Below are positions 1-6,002 of a stretch of 9,749 nt of DNA, piece after piece. Every line of letters begins with the position of its first letter. Within the stretch, counting starts at the first letter, position 1. Position numbers and translations under genes: made by a program. This DNA is from Blastocatellia bacterium. GTDB lineage: Bacteria > Acidobacteriota > Blastocatellia > UBA7656. The stretch is taken from positions 1 to 9,749 of the forward strand of contig JAKEHD010000692.1 in the NCBI GenBank assembly GCA_022615215.1, in the 5' to 3' direction. Below the pieces are notes generated by a model. That model was not told the DNA's origin. It saw only the letters and a list, made by a program, of their open reading frames with translations, and did not search any database.

Positions 1-98
1 GATTTCCATCGGCGGGATTCGAGAGGAGGGAGCGCGCTGTTGGTAGGTTGGAGTTTAACCATCCACCGATTTCCATCGGTGGGATTCGAGAAGAGGGA
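1..98. repeat. Two 31-bp direct repeats with 36-bp unique spacer; possible CRISPR array end
   Basis: The 31-bp sequence at 1-31 recurs at 68-98 with two differences (C to T at repeat position 13, G to A at position 26). The 36 bp between the copies are not repetitive. The second copy includes a perfect hairpin at 63-82 (CCACCGAT, loop TTCC, ATCGGTGG). Unit length, spacer length and partial palindrome fit a CRISPR repeat-spacer-repeat, with a slightly degenerate last copy. Only two copies are visible because the window starts here, and no cas gene is present. A dispersed hairpin repeat or a terminator pair for an unseen upstream gene is the alternative. Confidence 0.4.
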
Positions 99-151
99 TA
101 ATAAATCTAGTCTATTCGAGCGCGGCCGGTGTCTTATACAAATGAGGTTTA

Positions 152-180
152 TTGACTGAGCGCGGGGGTTGTGTGAGAAT
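152..180 (+). promoter_or_regulatory. Candidate sigma-70-type promoter of the kinase gene
   Basis: TTGACT at 152-157 matches five of six bases of the -35 consensus. Exactly 17 bp separate it from GAGAAT at 175-180, which matches four of six bases of the -10 consensus. Transcription would start near 187, leaving a leader of about 75 nt before the kinase start codon. The -10 match is modest, so this is only a candidate. Confidence 0.4.
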
Positions 181-262
181 CAGCTTGTGGCTTCGATCGT
201 GGTGCCAGCCTTAAACGGAAAGCCCCCGCTCTTTTAGATATAGACCTCTGTGGAGCGCGATT

Positions 263-2422
263 ATGGATAGCAGACGCATCGGAAATTACCGGATCATAGA
301 CTATGTGGGCGGCGGCGGATTCGGGTCGGTCTTCAAGGCTGAAGACGTGAACACCCCAGGCCGCATAGTCGCCATCAAAGAACTTCACAAGAAGCACACA
401 CGCAGCGCGGTCATCAAACAGCGATTCTTTCAGGAAGCCGTCGCAATGGCGCGGCTCGACCATCCGAACCTGCCCCGGCTCTACACCTTCGGCGAAGACA
501 ACGGCATATATTACCTCGTTATGGAATTCATCTCAGGCAAATTACTCAGCGACGAGATAGCCGAAAGAGTCGCCCTGTCTCCCGACCGCGCCGCGACGAT
601 AATCGCTCAGGTGTTGAAAGGCGTCAGCTACGCGCACCGCAACGAAATAATTCATCGAGACCTGAAGCCGGAAAACATAATGCTGATGGGCGACGACCTC
701 TCTACGGTCAAGATACTCGACTTCGGCATCGCGCGAATGGTCGGAGGCGAAAGCCTTACGATGGCGGGCGAGGGATTCGGCACGCCCACCTATATGTCTC
801 CTGAACGCATGTCCGGCGGCGGAGGCGTGGACAATCGCACCGATATATACTCGATAGGAATAATCCTCTATGAGATGCTCGCAGGGAAACCGCCCTTCGA
901 GTCCAAAGCCACAGACCCGGCCATCTACTGGTCCGAGATGCGCGATTTTCACTCGACCGAATCGCTGCCCGCTCTCGCGCCGATGGGCATCCTCACGGAA
1001 CTCGAAGAGGTTATACGCAGAGCGACCGCAAAACGCGCGGAAGACCGTTTCAGCACGGCCGACGAGATGCTCGCGGCTCTCGGCGAGATGGGCGACGAAA
1101 AGGTAAGCGCCGGACTTGCGCCGAGGACCGCGCGGCTTTTTATAGGCACCGTCCCGACCTCTGCCGAGGTCTTCGTCGATAACATATCGCGGGGCCTGTC
1201 GGACGAAGGCACGGGCAAACTTCTTGTAGAGGGGCTTGAGCCGGGACTTCACAACGTGCGTGTCACAAAGCCTGGTTTTAGCGAGTACAGGATAAGCGTA
1301 TCGCTCGAAGAAAGCCGCCGGACCGATCTTCAAGTCGCGCTCGCGGCCCGCGCTACCGTGAGCATGCCCCCGTCCAAAGATACGGGATTATCCGAGGCCG
1401 CGACGGTGAGGCTTGAAGGTGATGCCCCCGTCAACATGGCTGCGGTCGTAGTCGAAGGCGTCCCGGCGGGGAGCACTGTATTCGTAGGCACGCGCGCAGT
1501 GGCGCTGACCGATGAGGACGGGCGCGCGACGATCAATCTTGATCCGGGAGTGCATGAAATTCAAGTGACGGCTCCGTCCGGCGCTACGAGAAGAAGCAAG
1601 ATATCTATAACCTCTGAAGACAGCGGCTCGCTGCGCACCGTAACCATGCCGCTTACGGCAGACACCGTCGGCCGCTCTCTGCCTGCTCGTGCAGGCGAAG
1701 GCACTTCTATGGGAAGACGGGCGGCCGGGGCCGGGGCCTTAGTCATCTTGATTGCGCTTGTGGCGAGCGCTTATTTCGTATTGAGGGGGCCCTCGCGCGA
1801 GGCCGCGACTCTCGATTCGGCTTCCGCAGTCCCTGTGCAATCGCAACCTGCGCCAGGTGCCGATGCCCAGAGCCAGGCCGCTTCACCTTCAACCGCGCCG
1901 TCGGATTCGAATACGGCCGTTCAGCCTATACCCGGTGAGCAGGCAAAAGCGGAAGAGTCGCCTTCTGATAAGAATCCTGCCGATAAGAACCCCTCTGATA
2001 AAGTCCCGGCCGGAGAAGACAATCCCGCTGCGGACACCCGGCCGGCGGCTGTGCCCACACCGCCTGAACCGCCCGCCGAAGACAAGGCCAATGCCTGCGC
2101 TGTTGTCACGGTTCAAGGACCGGGCGGACGCACTCTGCCGAACATGAGAGTGGCCATAATCGAGCAGCCCGGAACCGCTGCCGAGCGCATTTATGGCGGG
2201 CTGACAGGTCCGAACGGCAGTTTCCGTCATTGCGGTCTCACCGTCGGACGCCAGATCGCGGTCAGCGTCGTCGGCCCGCGCCGAGCTATGATGGGGACCA
2301 GAAGGCTGACCGTCTCTCCCGGAATGAATCCTGTAGTGATTCAACTCAACATGGATATGCTGCCGCCCGACCGTGAAGACAGGAGAAGGCCCCCGCGCAG
2401 GAGACCGTATAATAACGAGTGA
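263..2422 (+). CDS. Transmembrane serine/threonine protein kinase with PEGA-like domains
   Basis: A 719-residue Hanks-type kinase that should phosphorylate Ser/Thr on cytoplasmic proteins in response to an envelope signal. The catalytic domain spans about residues 8-275: glycine loop GGGGFGSVF at 16-24, VAIK lysine K39, helix-C glutamate probably E58, HRDLKPEN at 131-138, DFG at 153-155, GTPTYMSPE at 173-181, and D194 of DIYSIGI. All catalytic residues are present, so an active RD-type kinase is expected. Residues 291-360 form a PEGA-like beta domain and 392-463 a weaker second one. A membrane segment follows at about 489-508, then a Pro/Ala-rich linker with a short repeat (SDKNPADKNPSDK, 568-580). 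The C-terminal domain (about 611-697) resembles a carboxypeptidase-regulatory or CNA-B-like fold, with C612 and C657 able to form a disulfide. It should lie outside the membrane. GGAG lies 7 nt before the ATG. The substrate and signal are unknown. Confidence 0.93.
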   Translation: MDSRRIGNYRIIDYVGGGGFGSVFKAEDVNTPGRIVAIKELHKKHTRSAVIKQRFFQEAVAMARLDHPNLPRLYTFGEDNGIYYLVMEFISGKLLSDEIAERVALSPDRAATIIAQVLKGVSYAHRNEIIHRDLKPENIMLMGDDLSTVKILDFGIARMVGGESLTMAGEGFGTPTYMSPERMSGGGGVDNRTDIYSIGIILYEMLAGKPPFESKATDPAIYWSEMRDFHSTESLPALAPMGILTELEEVIRRATAKRAEDRFSTADEMLAALGEMGDEKVSAGLAPRTARLFIGTVPTSAEVFVDNISRGLSDEGTGKLLVEGLEPGLHNVRVTKPGFSEYRISVSLEESRRTDLQVALAARATVSMPPSKDTGLSEAATVRLEGDAPVNMAAVVVEGVPAGSTVFVGTRAVALTDEDGRATINLDPGVHEIQVTAPSGATRRSKISITSEDSGSLRTVTMPLTADTVGRSLPARAGEGTSMGRRAAGAGALVILIALVASAYFVLRGPSREAATLDSASAVPVQSQPAPGADAQSQAASPSTAPSDSNTAVQPIPGEQAKAEESPSDKNPADKNPSDKVPAGEDNPAADTRPAAVPTPPEPPAEDKANACAVVTVQGPGGRTLPNMRVAIIEQPGTAAERIYGGLTGPNGSFRHCGLTVGRQIAVSVVGPRRAMMGTRRLTVSPGMNPVVIQLNMDMLPPDREDRRRPPRRRPYNNE

Positions 2423-2446
2423 GAATCGCTTAATCCGTTTATGAAA

Positions 2447-2464
2447 GCTGCGACAAATCGCAGC
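2447..2464. terminator. Perfect 7-bp hairpin between two convergent genes
   Basis: GCTGCGA (2447-2453), loop CAAA and TCGCAGC (2458-2464) form a perfect stem in the 88-bp gap between the kinase and the TIR gene. It is well placed to end transcription from either side. On the minus strand it is followed only by TTTCAT, and on the plus strand by no T run, so it is not a textbook intrinsic terminator. Confidence 0.3.
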
Positions 2465-2510
2465 ACTCCAAAAGGGGCCTATCGTTGTGCATTGAGTTGA
2501 AAAATCAATA

Positions 2511-3527
2511 TCAACCTTCGGCCGACTCTTCCGCTTTGAGGTCACGCATCAGCCGGGCGAATGCTTTCTGATATGAGCTATGGGTTTGCCATTGTGTGAA
2601 ATCGCCTATGTGTCGCGTTCTCTTTATCAGTGCAGGCCAACCCGTGTTTAGCTTCATCACTGCATCATCTAGCCTCACGGGAAAGAGCACCGTTTTTCCA
2701 TCTTCCTCTTTTTCTATTGCCGCTTCAACTTCAGCCTCAACCCACTGGCTTGCAACCGACTCTTCAGACAAAACGAGTAGCAACTTATCATACTTGCGAA
2801 TAGTTTCATCTATGCGAGTTCGTATCTTGTCGCCGATCTTCATATCTTCAGGAGCAAACCAACAGCGCACGCCTTTGTTTTGCAGGTCGGCATAAATGCG
2901 TTCGGCAAAGTCATGGTTCTTGCTTGAATAGCTGATAAAACAAGAGTAATACTCGAAAGCTTGGTTAGTGAGCGAGTGCATGTACTCTATGAAATTATCA
3001 GGCACGCCACAGCCGCGAAGGAAGGCTTCAGGGATTTCGCCTTTGGATTTGTAGAGGGTGTCTATGCTGACGTGGGAAGGGCCTTCATGTTTCACAGAAT
3101 CAAGTCCTTTAACAGTGCTCAGATCGTTATCCCCGAAGGTAGTAAATACAATAACTGCGTTGCTGAGGTCTGTACCTTTAAGGATCGCACCTCTGAGGAA
3201 TGCGGCTCTAAGGAATGTGCCTCTAAGGTTCGCGTCGATTAGGCTCGCGTCGATTAGGCTCGCATGGGTGAGGTTCGCATGGGTGAGGTTCGTTTGGTGT
3301 AGACCCGCTAATCGTAGGTTGGCGAAACTGAGATTCGCGCCGCTAAGGTCTGCGCCTCTGAGTCTCGCGCTATTGAGATACGTGCTATGAAGATACGCGC
3401 TCCTGAGATTCGCTCCGTCGAGGTTCGCGCCTCTTAGGTCCGGCATTATTTTAGGATTCTCTTCTCTCCATCTATTCCACACCTCAACACCCTGTCTGAG
3501 AATATCAAGATGCTCCTGATTAGCCAT
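2511..3527 (-). CDS. Pentapeptide-repeat protein with C-terminal TIR domain
   Basis: A 338-residue protein; the numbers below use this ATG start. A short N-terminal helix is followed by about 19 pentapeptide repeats of the A(N/D)LxxA type (about 30-128), which normally fold into a right-handed beta-helix. A linker (about 140-192) leads to a TIR domain (about 194-322) with box 1 FISYSSK, a BB-loop-like RCWFAPEDMKIGD segment and the SxWxxxE signature, whose glutamate (E266) matches the catalytic residue of NAD-hydrolysing TIRs. NADase or signalling activity is therefore possible but inferred. An in-frame GTG three codons upstream was rejected because it overlaps the Shine-Dalgarno sequence; the ATG sits 8 nt after AGGAGG. 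The gene is convergent with the kinase and has no partner gene such as thsA beside it. Its arginine codons are AGA/AGG-rich, unlike its neighbours, which suggests transfer. Similar fusions are familiar in bacterial genomes, but I know of no defined function. Confidence 0.9.
   Translation of the reverse strand: MANQEHLDILRQGVEVWNRWREENPKIMPDLRGANLDGANLRSAYLHSTYLNSARLRGADLSGANLSFANLRLAGLHQTNLTHANLTHASLIDASLIDANLRGTFLRAAFLRGAILKGTDLSNAVIVFTTFGDNDLSTVKGLDSVKHEGPSHVSIDTLYKSKGEIPEAFLRGCGVPDNFIEYMHSLTNQAFEYYSCFISYSSKNHDFAERIYADLQNKGVRCWFAPEDMKIGDKIRTRIDETIRKYDKLLLVLSEESVASQWVEAEVEAAIEKEEDGKTVLFPVRLDDAVMKLNTGWPALIKRTRHIGDFTQWQTHSSYQKAFARLMRDLKAEESAEG
3232..3291 (-). repeat. Two pairs of exact 15-bp tandem duplications inside the pentapeptide region
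   Basis: GCGTCGATTAGGCTC occurs twice in tandem (3232-3246 and 3247-3261), followed directly by GCATGGGTGAGGTTC twice (3262-3276 and 3277-3291). Each unit encodes one pentapeptide (LTHAN, LTHAS, LIDAS, LIDAN on the minus strand). The near absence of sequence difference indicates recent expansion of the repeat coil. Confidence 0.9.
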
Positions 3528-3535
3528 ACTCCTCA

Positions 3536-3541
3536 CCTCCT
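3536..3541 (-). promoter_or_regulatory. Strong ribosome binding site deciding the TIR gene start
   Basis: On the minus strand AGGAGG occupies 3541-3536, 8 nt before the ATG at 3527-3525. The alternative GTG at 3536-3534 overlaps this motif and so cannot be served by it. Confidence 0.8.
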
Positions 3542-3601
3542 GTCATTCATATAAACCCGCCCGCGCTGGCTTGCGATGCACTCAAAGAGATGTCTGCGGG
3601 T

Positions 3602-3625
3602 CACGCATCACGCATTACGCATCAC
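3602..3625. repeat. Heptamer tandem repeat, CACGCAT family
   Basis: CACGCAT, CACGCAT, TACGCAT and a final CAC run in perfect period-7 register. The reverse complement of this unit reappears at the end of argD (9400-9415), so this is the same repeat family on both sides of the arg cluster. Confidence 0.85.
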
Positions 3626-3745
3626 TTCATATCTCGTCTGGCGTGTATATCACAGGCGAGAAAGGCTATTCAACTCTGTGAGCGAGCCGTATAAGTTCAG
3701 CTTCTCATGCCCTAGAGGGGTAGTAGATATTAGCGTTGTCTCTTC

Positions 3746-3955
3746 CGCCGCGTAGCGGCGAGTTGATTTTAGCCGTGTCCTTTAGGGCACGGACACCAGG
3801 GCCATAAGATCATTTCGTCGCACGAGCGACGGTTGAAATTCCATTACCGTGTCGCGCGGTCACAAATTCAATCGTCGCTGACGCGACGCGATTTGATTGC
3901 GACGACTGCCCCGGCCTTGAAAGACCGGGCTAAATTCAAATGCCGCTACGCGGCA
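3746..3955. repeat. Symmetric array of six hairpins, REP/MITE-like element
   Basis: Six short hairpins are arranged as three inverted pairs around a centre near 3851. The outer pair is CGCCGC-GTA-GCGGCG (3746-3760) and TGCCGC-TAC-GCGGCA (3941-3955), whose 13-base cores are exact reverse complements. The middle pair lies at 3773-3792 and about 3910-3929. The inner pair is CGTCGC-ACGA-GCGACG (3816-3831) and CGTCGC-TGAC-GCGACG (3873-3888). The linkers also mirror each other: TTGATTTTAGCC on the left, TTGAATTTAGCC on the right when reverse-complemented, and TTGAAATT facing AAATTCAA in the centre. TCTCT occurs on both flanks (3739-3743 and 3957-3961), a possible 5-bp target duplication. There is no transposase here; a non-autonomous repeat mobilised in trans is an inference. 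Confidence 0.65.
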
Positions 3956-4019
3956 ATCTCTGCACGCTAAACACATACTCGGAGCGGTCAAGACAACTGA
4001 GAAGTCGCAAAATCTTTGA

Positions 4020-4048
4020 TTGACTCGCAGCAACCGGCTGTGCATAAT
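4020..4048 (+). promoter_or_regulatory. argR promoter, sigma-70 type
   Basis: TTGACT (4020-4025) and CATAAT (4043-4048) each match five of six consensus bases and are 17 bp apart. Transcription would start near 4055, giving a leader of about 50 nt. The -10 box lies inside the palindrome at 4041-4055, so a bound repressor would cover it. Confidence 0.7.
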
Positions 4049-4055
4049 TTATGCA
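4041..4055. promoter_or_regulatory. ARG-box-like operator
   Basis: TGCATAA-T-TTATGCA is a perfect 15-bp palindrome. Its half-sites TGCAT/ATGCA around an AT-rich 5-bp centre resemble ARG boxes, where TGAAT/ATTCA surrounds an AT-rich core. It overlaps the -10 element of the promoter of argR itself, the expected arrangement for autorepression by ArgR with arginine. TTATGCA also recurs at 4089-4095. Binding is inferred, not shown. Confidence 0.65.
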
Positions 4056-4073
4056 TCATTTGTTTTGAAAGCG

Positions 4074-4102
4074 GCATAATATGCTAAATTATGCATATTA
4101 TG
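4074..4102 (+). promoter_or_regulatory. Second palindromic region in the argR leader
   Basis: GCATA-A-TATGC (4074-4084) is a perfect small palindrome. In addition CATAATATGC (4075-4084) pairs perfectly with GCATATTATG (4093-4102), a 10-bp stem with an 8-nt loop ending just before the argR start codon at 4104. It may be a second ArgR contact site, or an RNA hairpin that limits translation. No clear Shine-Dalgarno sequence is visible in this stretch. Confidence 0.5.
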
Positions 4103-4103
4103 G

Positions 4104-4571
4104 ATGATTATGAAGAGAAAACGGCAGCAGAAGATACTCGAAGTCATAAGCGCGAAGCCCATAGCCACGCAGCAGGAGCTTGCTGCGGAGATTACGCGAC
4201 GGGGCGTTGCGGCTACGCAATCGAGCGTTTCGCGCGATATAGTCGAGTTGGGGCTGACGAAGGTAAACGGATATTACGCCGCCCCTCAGATGATGATGCC
4301 CGATGATGGACCGATCATGGCTATAGAGACGGCGGGCGATAACCTCATAGTCCTGAAGACGGAAATAGGCCAGGCCCAGCCAACTGCGCTTGCCATTGAC
4401 CGCGCGAATATGACCGAATTAGTCGGCACGCTCGCGGGCGACGACACGATATTTATCGCCGTCAAAAATTCGGCCGCGCAACGCCTCGCCATAAACAAGA
4501 TCACGGAGATGTTCGCCCATAAAGGGGCCAGGGGCCGGAGGTCGAGGGCCAGGGGGCAACAAAAACGATGA
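4104..4571 (+). CDS. argR: Arginine repressor ArgR
   Basis: A 155-residue ArgR/AhrC protein that represses arginine biosynthesis when arginine is bound. The N-terminal winged helix covers about residues 4-65, with the recognition region ATQSSVSRDIVELGL at 37-51 followed by KVNGYY. The C-terminal oligomerisation and arginine-binding domain contains IGQAQPTALAIDR (88-100) and GTLAGDDT (108-115); aspartates 113-114 are the expected arginine ligands. The core ends near K140. The last 15 residues (GARGRRSRARGQQKR) are encoded by heptamer repeat DNA and look like a non-native basic tail. The start is uncertain: ATG at 4104 gives MIMKRKR, while ATG at 4110 gives MKRKR with a weak GGATG upstream. It leads the cluster and has its own promoter overlapped by an ARG-like box. 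Confidence 0.95.
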   Translation: MIMKRKRQQKILEVISAKPIATQQELAAEITRRGVAATQSSVSRDIVELGLTKVNGYYAAPQMMMPDDGPIMAIETAGDNLIVLKTEIGQAQPTALAIDRANMTELVGTLAGDDTIFIAVKNSAAQRLAINKITEMFAHKGARGRRSRARGQQKR

Positions 4572-4581
4572 ACGATGAACG
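4524..4581. repeat. Period-7 repeat crossing the argR stop codon
   Basis: Units in register are GGGGCCA, GGGGCCG, GAGGTCG, AGGGCCA and GGGGGCA (4524-4558). After a 7-bp gap, CGATGAA occurs twice (4566-4579). The first array encodes argR residues from 141 on, and the second straddles the TGA at 4569-4571. Two different heptamer families thus sit side by side in one continuous 7-bp register. Confidence 0.8.
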
Positions 4582-4631
4582 CCGCAACGTGAATGTGGAA
4601 CTTCGGATTCCGGATTCACGTTGCGGCGTTC
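4577..4631. other. Long hairpin between argR and argG (18-bp perfect stem)
   Basis: GAACGCCGCAACGTGAAT (4577-4594) is exactly complementary to ATTCACGTTGCGGCGTTC (4614-4631). Inside the 19-nt loop a further GGAA/TTCC stem (4597-4600 with 4608-4611) can form. No T run follows, so it is not a typical intrinsic terminator. It could end or attenuate transcription, stabilise an mRNA 3' end, or be a small mobile palindrome. A weaker stem GGAGCG/CGCTCC lies at 4697-4728. I found no convincing separate argG promoter in the rest of this 198-bp spacer. Confidence 0.8.
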
Positions 4632-4769
4632 CGAAAGAGGTCAGTCGCTCTTTAGCCAGTATCTTGGAAGCAGAGCAACGGACGGAAGCGTACATAGGAG
4701 CGGCTACGCGATTACGCGACCACGCTCCGCTGCCAGACAAAGGACGACGGACAATATTGAGAGGAAGGC

Positions 4770-5987
4770 ATGCAATCGAGTAAAGATAAAATCGATAAAG
4801 TCGTGCTCGCTTATTCGGGCGGGCTTGATACTTCGGTGATACTTCGCTGGCTCATAGAGACCTATGGCTGCGAGGTCGTATGTTTTGCCGCCGATGTCGG
4901 GCAGGCCGAAGAACTCGGCGGGCTTGAGGAAAAAGCCCTTGCTACGGGCGCGTCGAAACTCTATGTCGAAGACGTGCGCGATGAGTTCGTGCGCGACTTC
5001 GTGTTCACGGCCCTCAAGGCCAATGCCGTCTACGAAGGCGTTTACCTGATGGGCACTTCGCTCGCCCGGCCTCTGATAGCGAAACAGCAGATAGAGGTTG
5101 CGCGCCGCGAGGGGGCGCGGGCGGTCGCGCACGGGGCCACCGGTAAGGGAAACGATCAGGTGAGGTTCGAACTCACTTATTACGCCCTTGAGCCTGATAT
5201 TCGTGTGATAGCGCCCTGGCGCGAGTGGGAGTTTGAATCGCGCTCCGATCTCATTGCTTATGCCGACGCTCACAACATACCCGTCACGGCTACGAAAGAG
5301 AAACCCTATTCGATGGACCGCAACCTCATGCACATAAGCTACGAGGGCGGGATACTCGAAGACCCGTGGGCCGAGCCTCCGCCTGAAATATTCATTCTTA
5401 CGCGCTCGCCCGAAGAAGCGCCCGATAGTCCCCTCTATGTCGAAATAGAATTCGAGAGCGGCATTCCCGTAGCCGTTGATGGCGAAACGCTTGGGCCGGC
5501 CGATTTGCTCGACAGGCTCAACCGCCTCGGAGGCCAACACGGAGTAGGCCGCGTAGACCTTGTGGAGAATCGCTTCGTCGGGATGAAATCGCGCGGCGTC
5601 TATGAGACTCCGGGCGTGACGATATTACAGGCCGCGCACAGGGCTGTCGAATCGCTGACGCTTGACCGAGAGGTCGCCCACCTGAAAGATTCGCTCAACG
5701 CCCGCGTGGCCGAGATGATCTATTACGGCTTCTGGTACTCGCCTGAGTTCGAAGCCGTCCGCGCATTGCTCGATGAGACTCAGAAGAACGTCACAGGCAC
5801 GGCGCGGCTCAAGCTTTACAAAGGCAATTGCATGGTCGTTGGCCGTCGCTCGAATCTATCGCTCTACTCGGAAGAGCTTGCCACATTCGAGCGCGACACG
5901 GTTTATAACCAGCGCGATGCCGAAGGCTTCATCAAGCTGAATGCGCTGAGGCTCAGGATGAGACGAAAGGTCAATGATGAATTGTGA
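4770..5987 (+). CDS. argG: Argininosuccinate synthase
   Basis: A 405-residue cytoplasmic enzyme, the usual length, that joins citrulline and aspartate using ATP to give argininosuccinate, the penultimate step of arginine synthesis. The N-type ATP pyrophosphatase loop is AYSGGLDTS at 14-22. The conserved HGATGKGNDQVRFE segment lies at 121-134, and the family segment KEKPYSMDRNLMHISYEGG begins near 176. The C-terminal tail includes the expected LKLYKGN and SLYSEELATF stretches. No key residue appears missing. GAGG at 4761-4764, 5 nt before the ATG, supports the start. A 198-bp spacer with a strong hairpin separates it from argR, and the next gene follows within 15 bp. By my count 11 of its 18 isoleucine codons are ATA. 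Confidence 0.97.
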   Translation: MQSSKDKIDKVVLAYSGGLDTSVILRWLIETYGCEVVCFAADVGQAEELGGLEEKALATGASKLYVEDVRDEFVRDFVFTALKANAVYEGVYLMGTSLARPLIAKQQIEVARREGARAVAHGATGKGNDQVRFELTYYALEPDIRVIAPWREWEFESRSDLIAYADAHNIPVTATKEKPYSMDRNLMHISYEGGILEDPWAEPPPEIFILTRSPEEAPDSPLYVEIEFESGIPVAVDGETLGPADLLDRLNRLGGQHGVGRVDLVENRFVGMKSRGVYETPGVTILQAAHRAVESLTLDREVAHLKDSLNARVAEMIYYGFWYSPEFEAVRALLDETQKNVTGTARLKLYKGNCMVVGRRSNLSLYSEELATFERDTVYNQRDAEGFIKLNALRLRMRRKVNDEL

Positions 5988-6002
5988 AAGGATACGCGAT
6001 TG

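Larger units (their letters stand above)
3542..4103. other. Intergenic region of about 560 bp with repeats and the argR control region
   Basis: No credible gene is seen. In order, the region holds a heptamer tandem repeat (3602-3625), about 110 bp with nothing I recognise, a small palindrome CCCTAGAGGG near 3710, a symmetric hairpin array (3746-3955), and the argR promoter and operator (4020-4102). I found no convincing promoter for the minus-strand TIR gene: the AT-rich TTTATATG on the minus strand lies too close to its ribosome binding site. Confidence 0.75.

Noticed and set aside
157..236. GAGCGCGGGGG paired with CCCCCGCTC followed by TTTT as a terminator or attenuator
   Set aside because: The arms are over 50 bp apart, imperfectly matched, and the left arm lies upstream of the predicted transcript start.
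542..1333. Long minus-strand open frame (263 codons) opposite the kinase
   Set aside because: It is antisense to the conserved catalytic domain, has no recognisable motif, and follows from the codon bias of the real gene.
1889..2545. Minus-strand open frame across the kinase 3' end
   Set aside because: It overlaps the linker and C-terminal domain of the kinase and its sequence is low-complexity.
3058..3390. Plus-strand open frame with a periodic PLRFA-like pattern
   Set aside because: This is the complement of the 15-bp pentapeptide-coding repeats; the periodicity comes from the real minus-strand gene.
2511..3527. Thoeris or another known TIR defence system
   Set aside because: There is no ThsA-like or other effector gene adjacent; neighbours are a kinase and arginine genes.
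3550..3585. Minus-strand TTTATATG as a -10 box for the TIR gene
   Set aside because: It would place the transcript start on the ribosome binding site, and no -35 lies at the right distance.
4568..4783. 71-codon open frame starting on the argR stop (ATGA)
   Set aside because: Its first part is encoded by the heptamer repeat and the 18-bp palindrome, it resembles no protein I know, and it runs into argG.
4704..5540. Minus-strand open frame (278 codons) opposite argG
   Set aside because: It runs antisense to well-conserved argG and has no family features.
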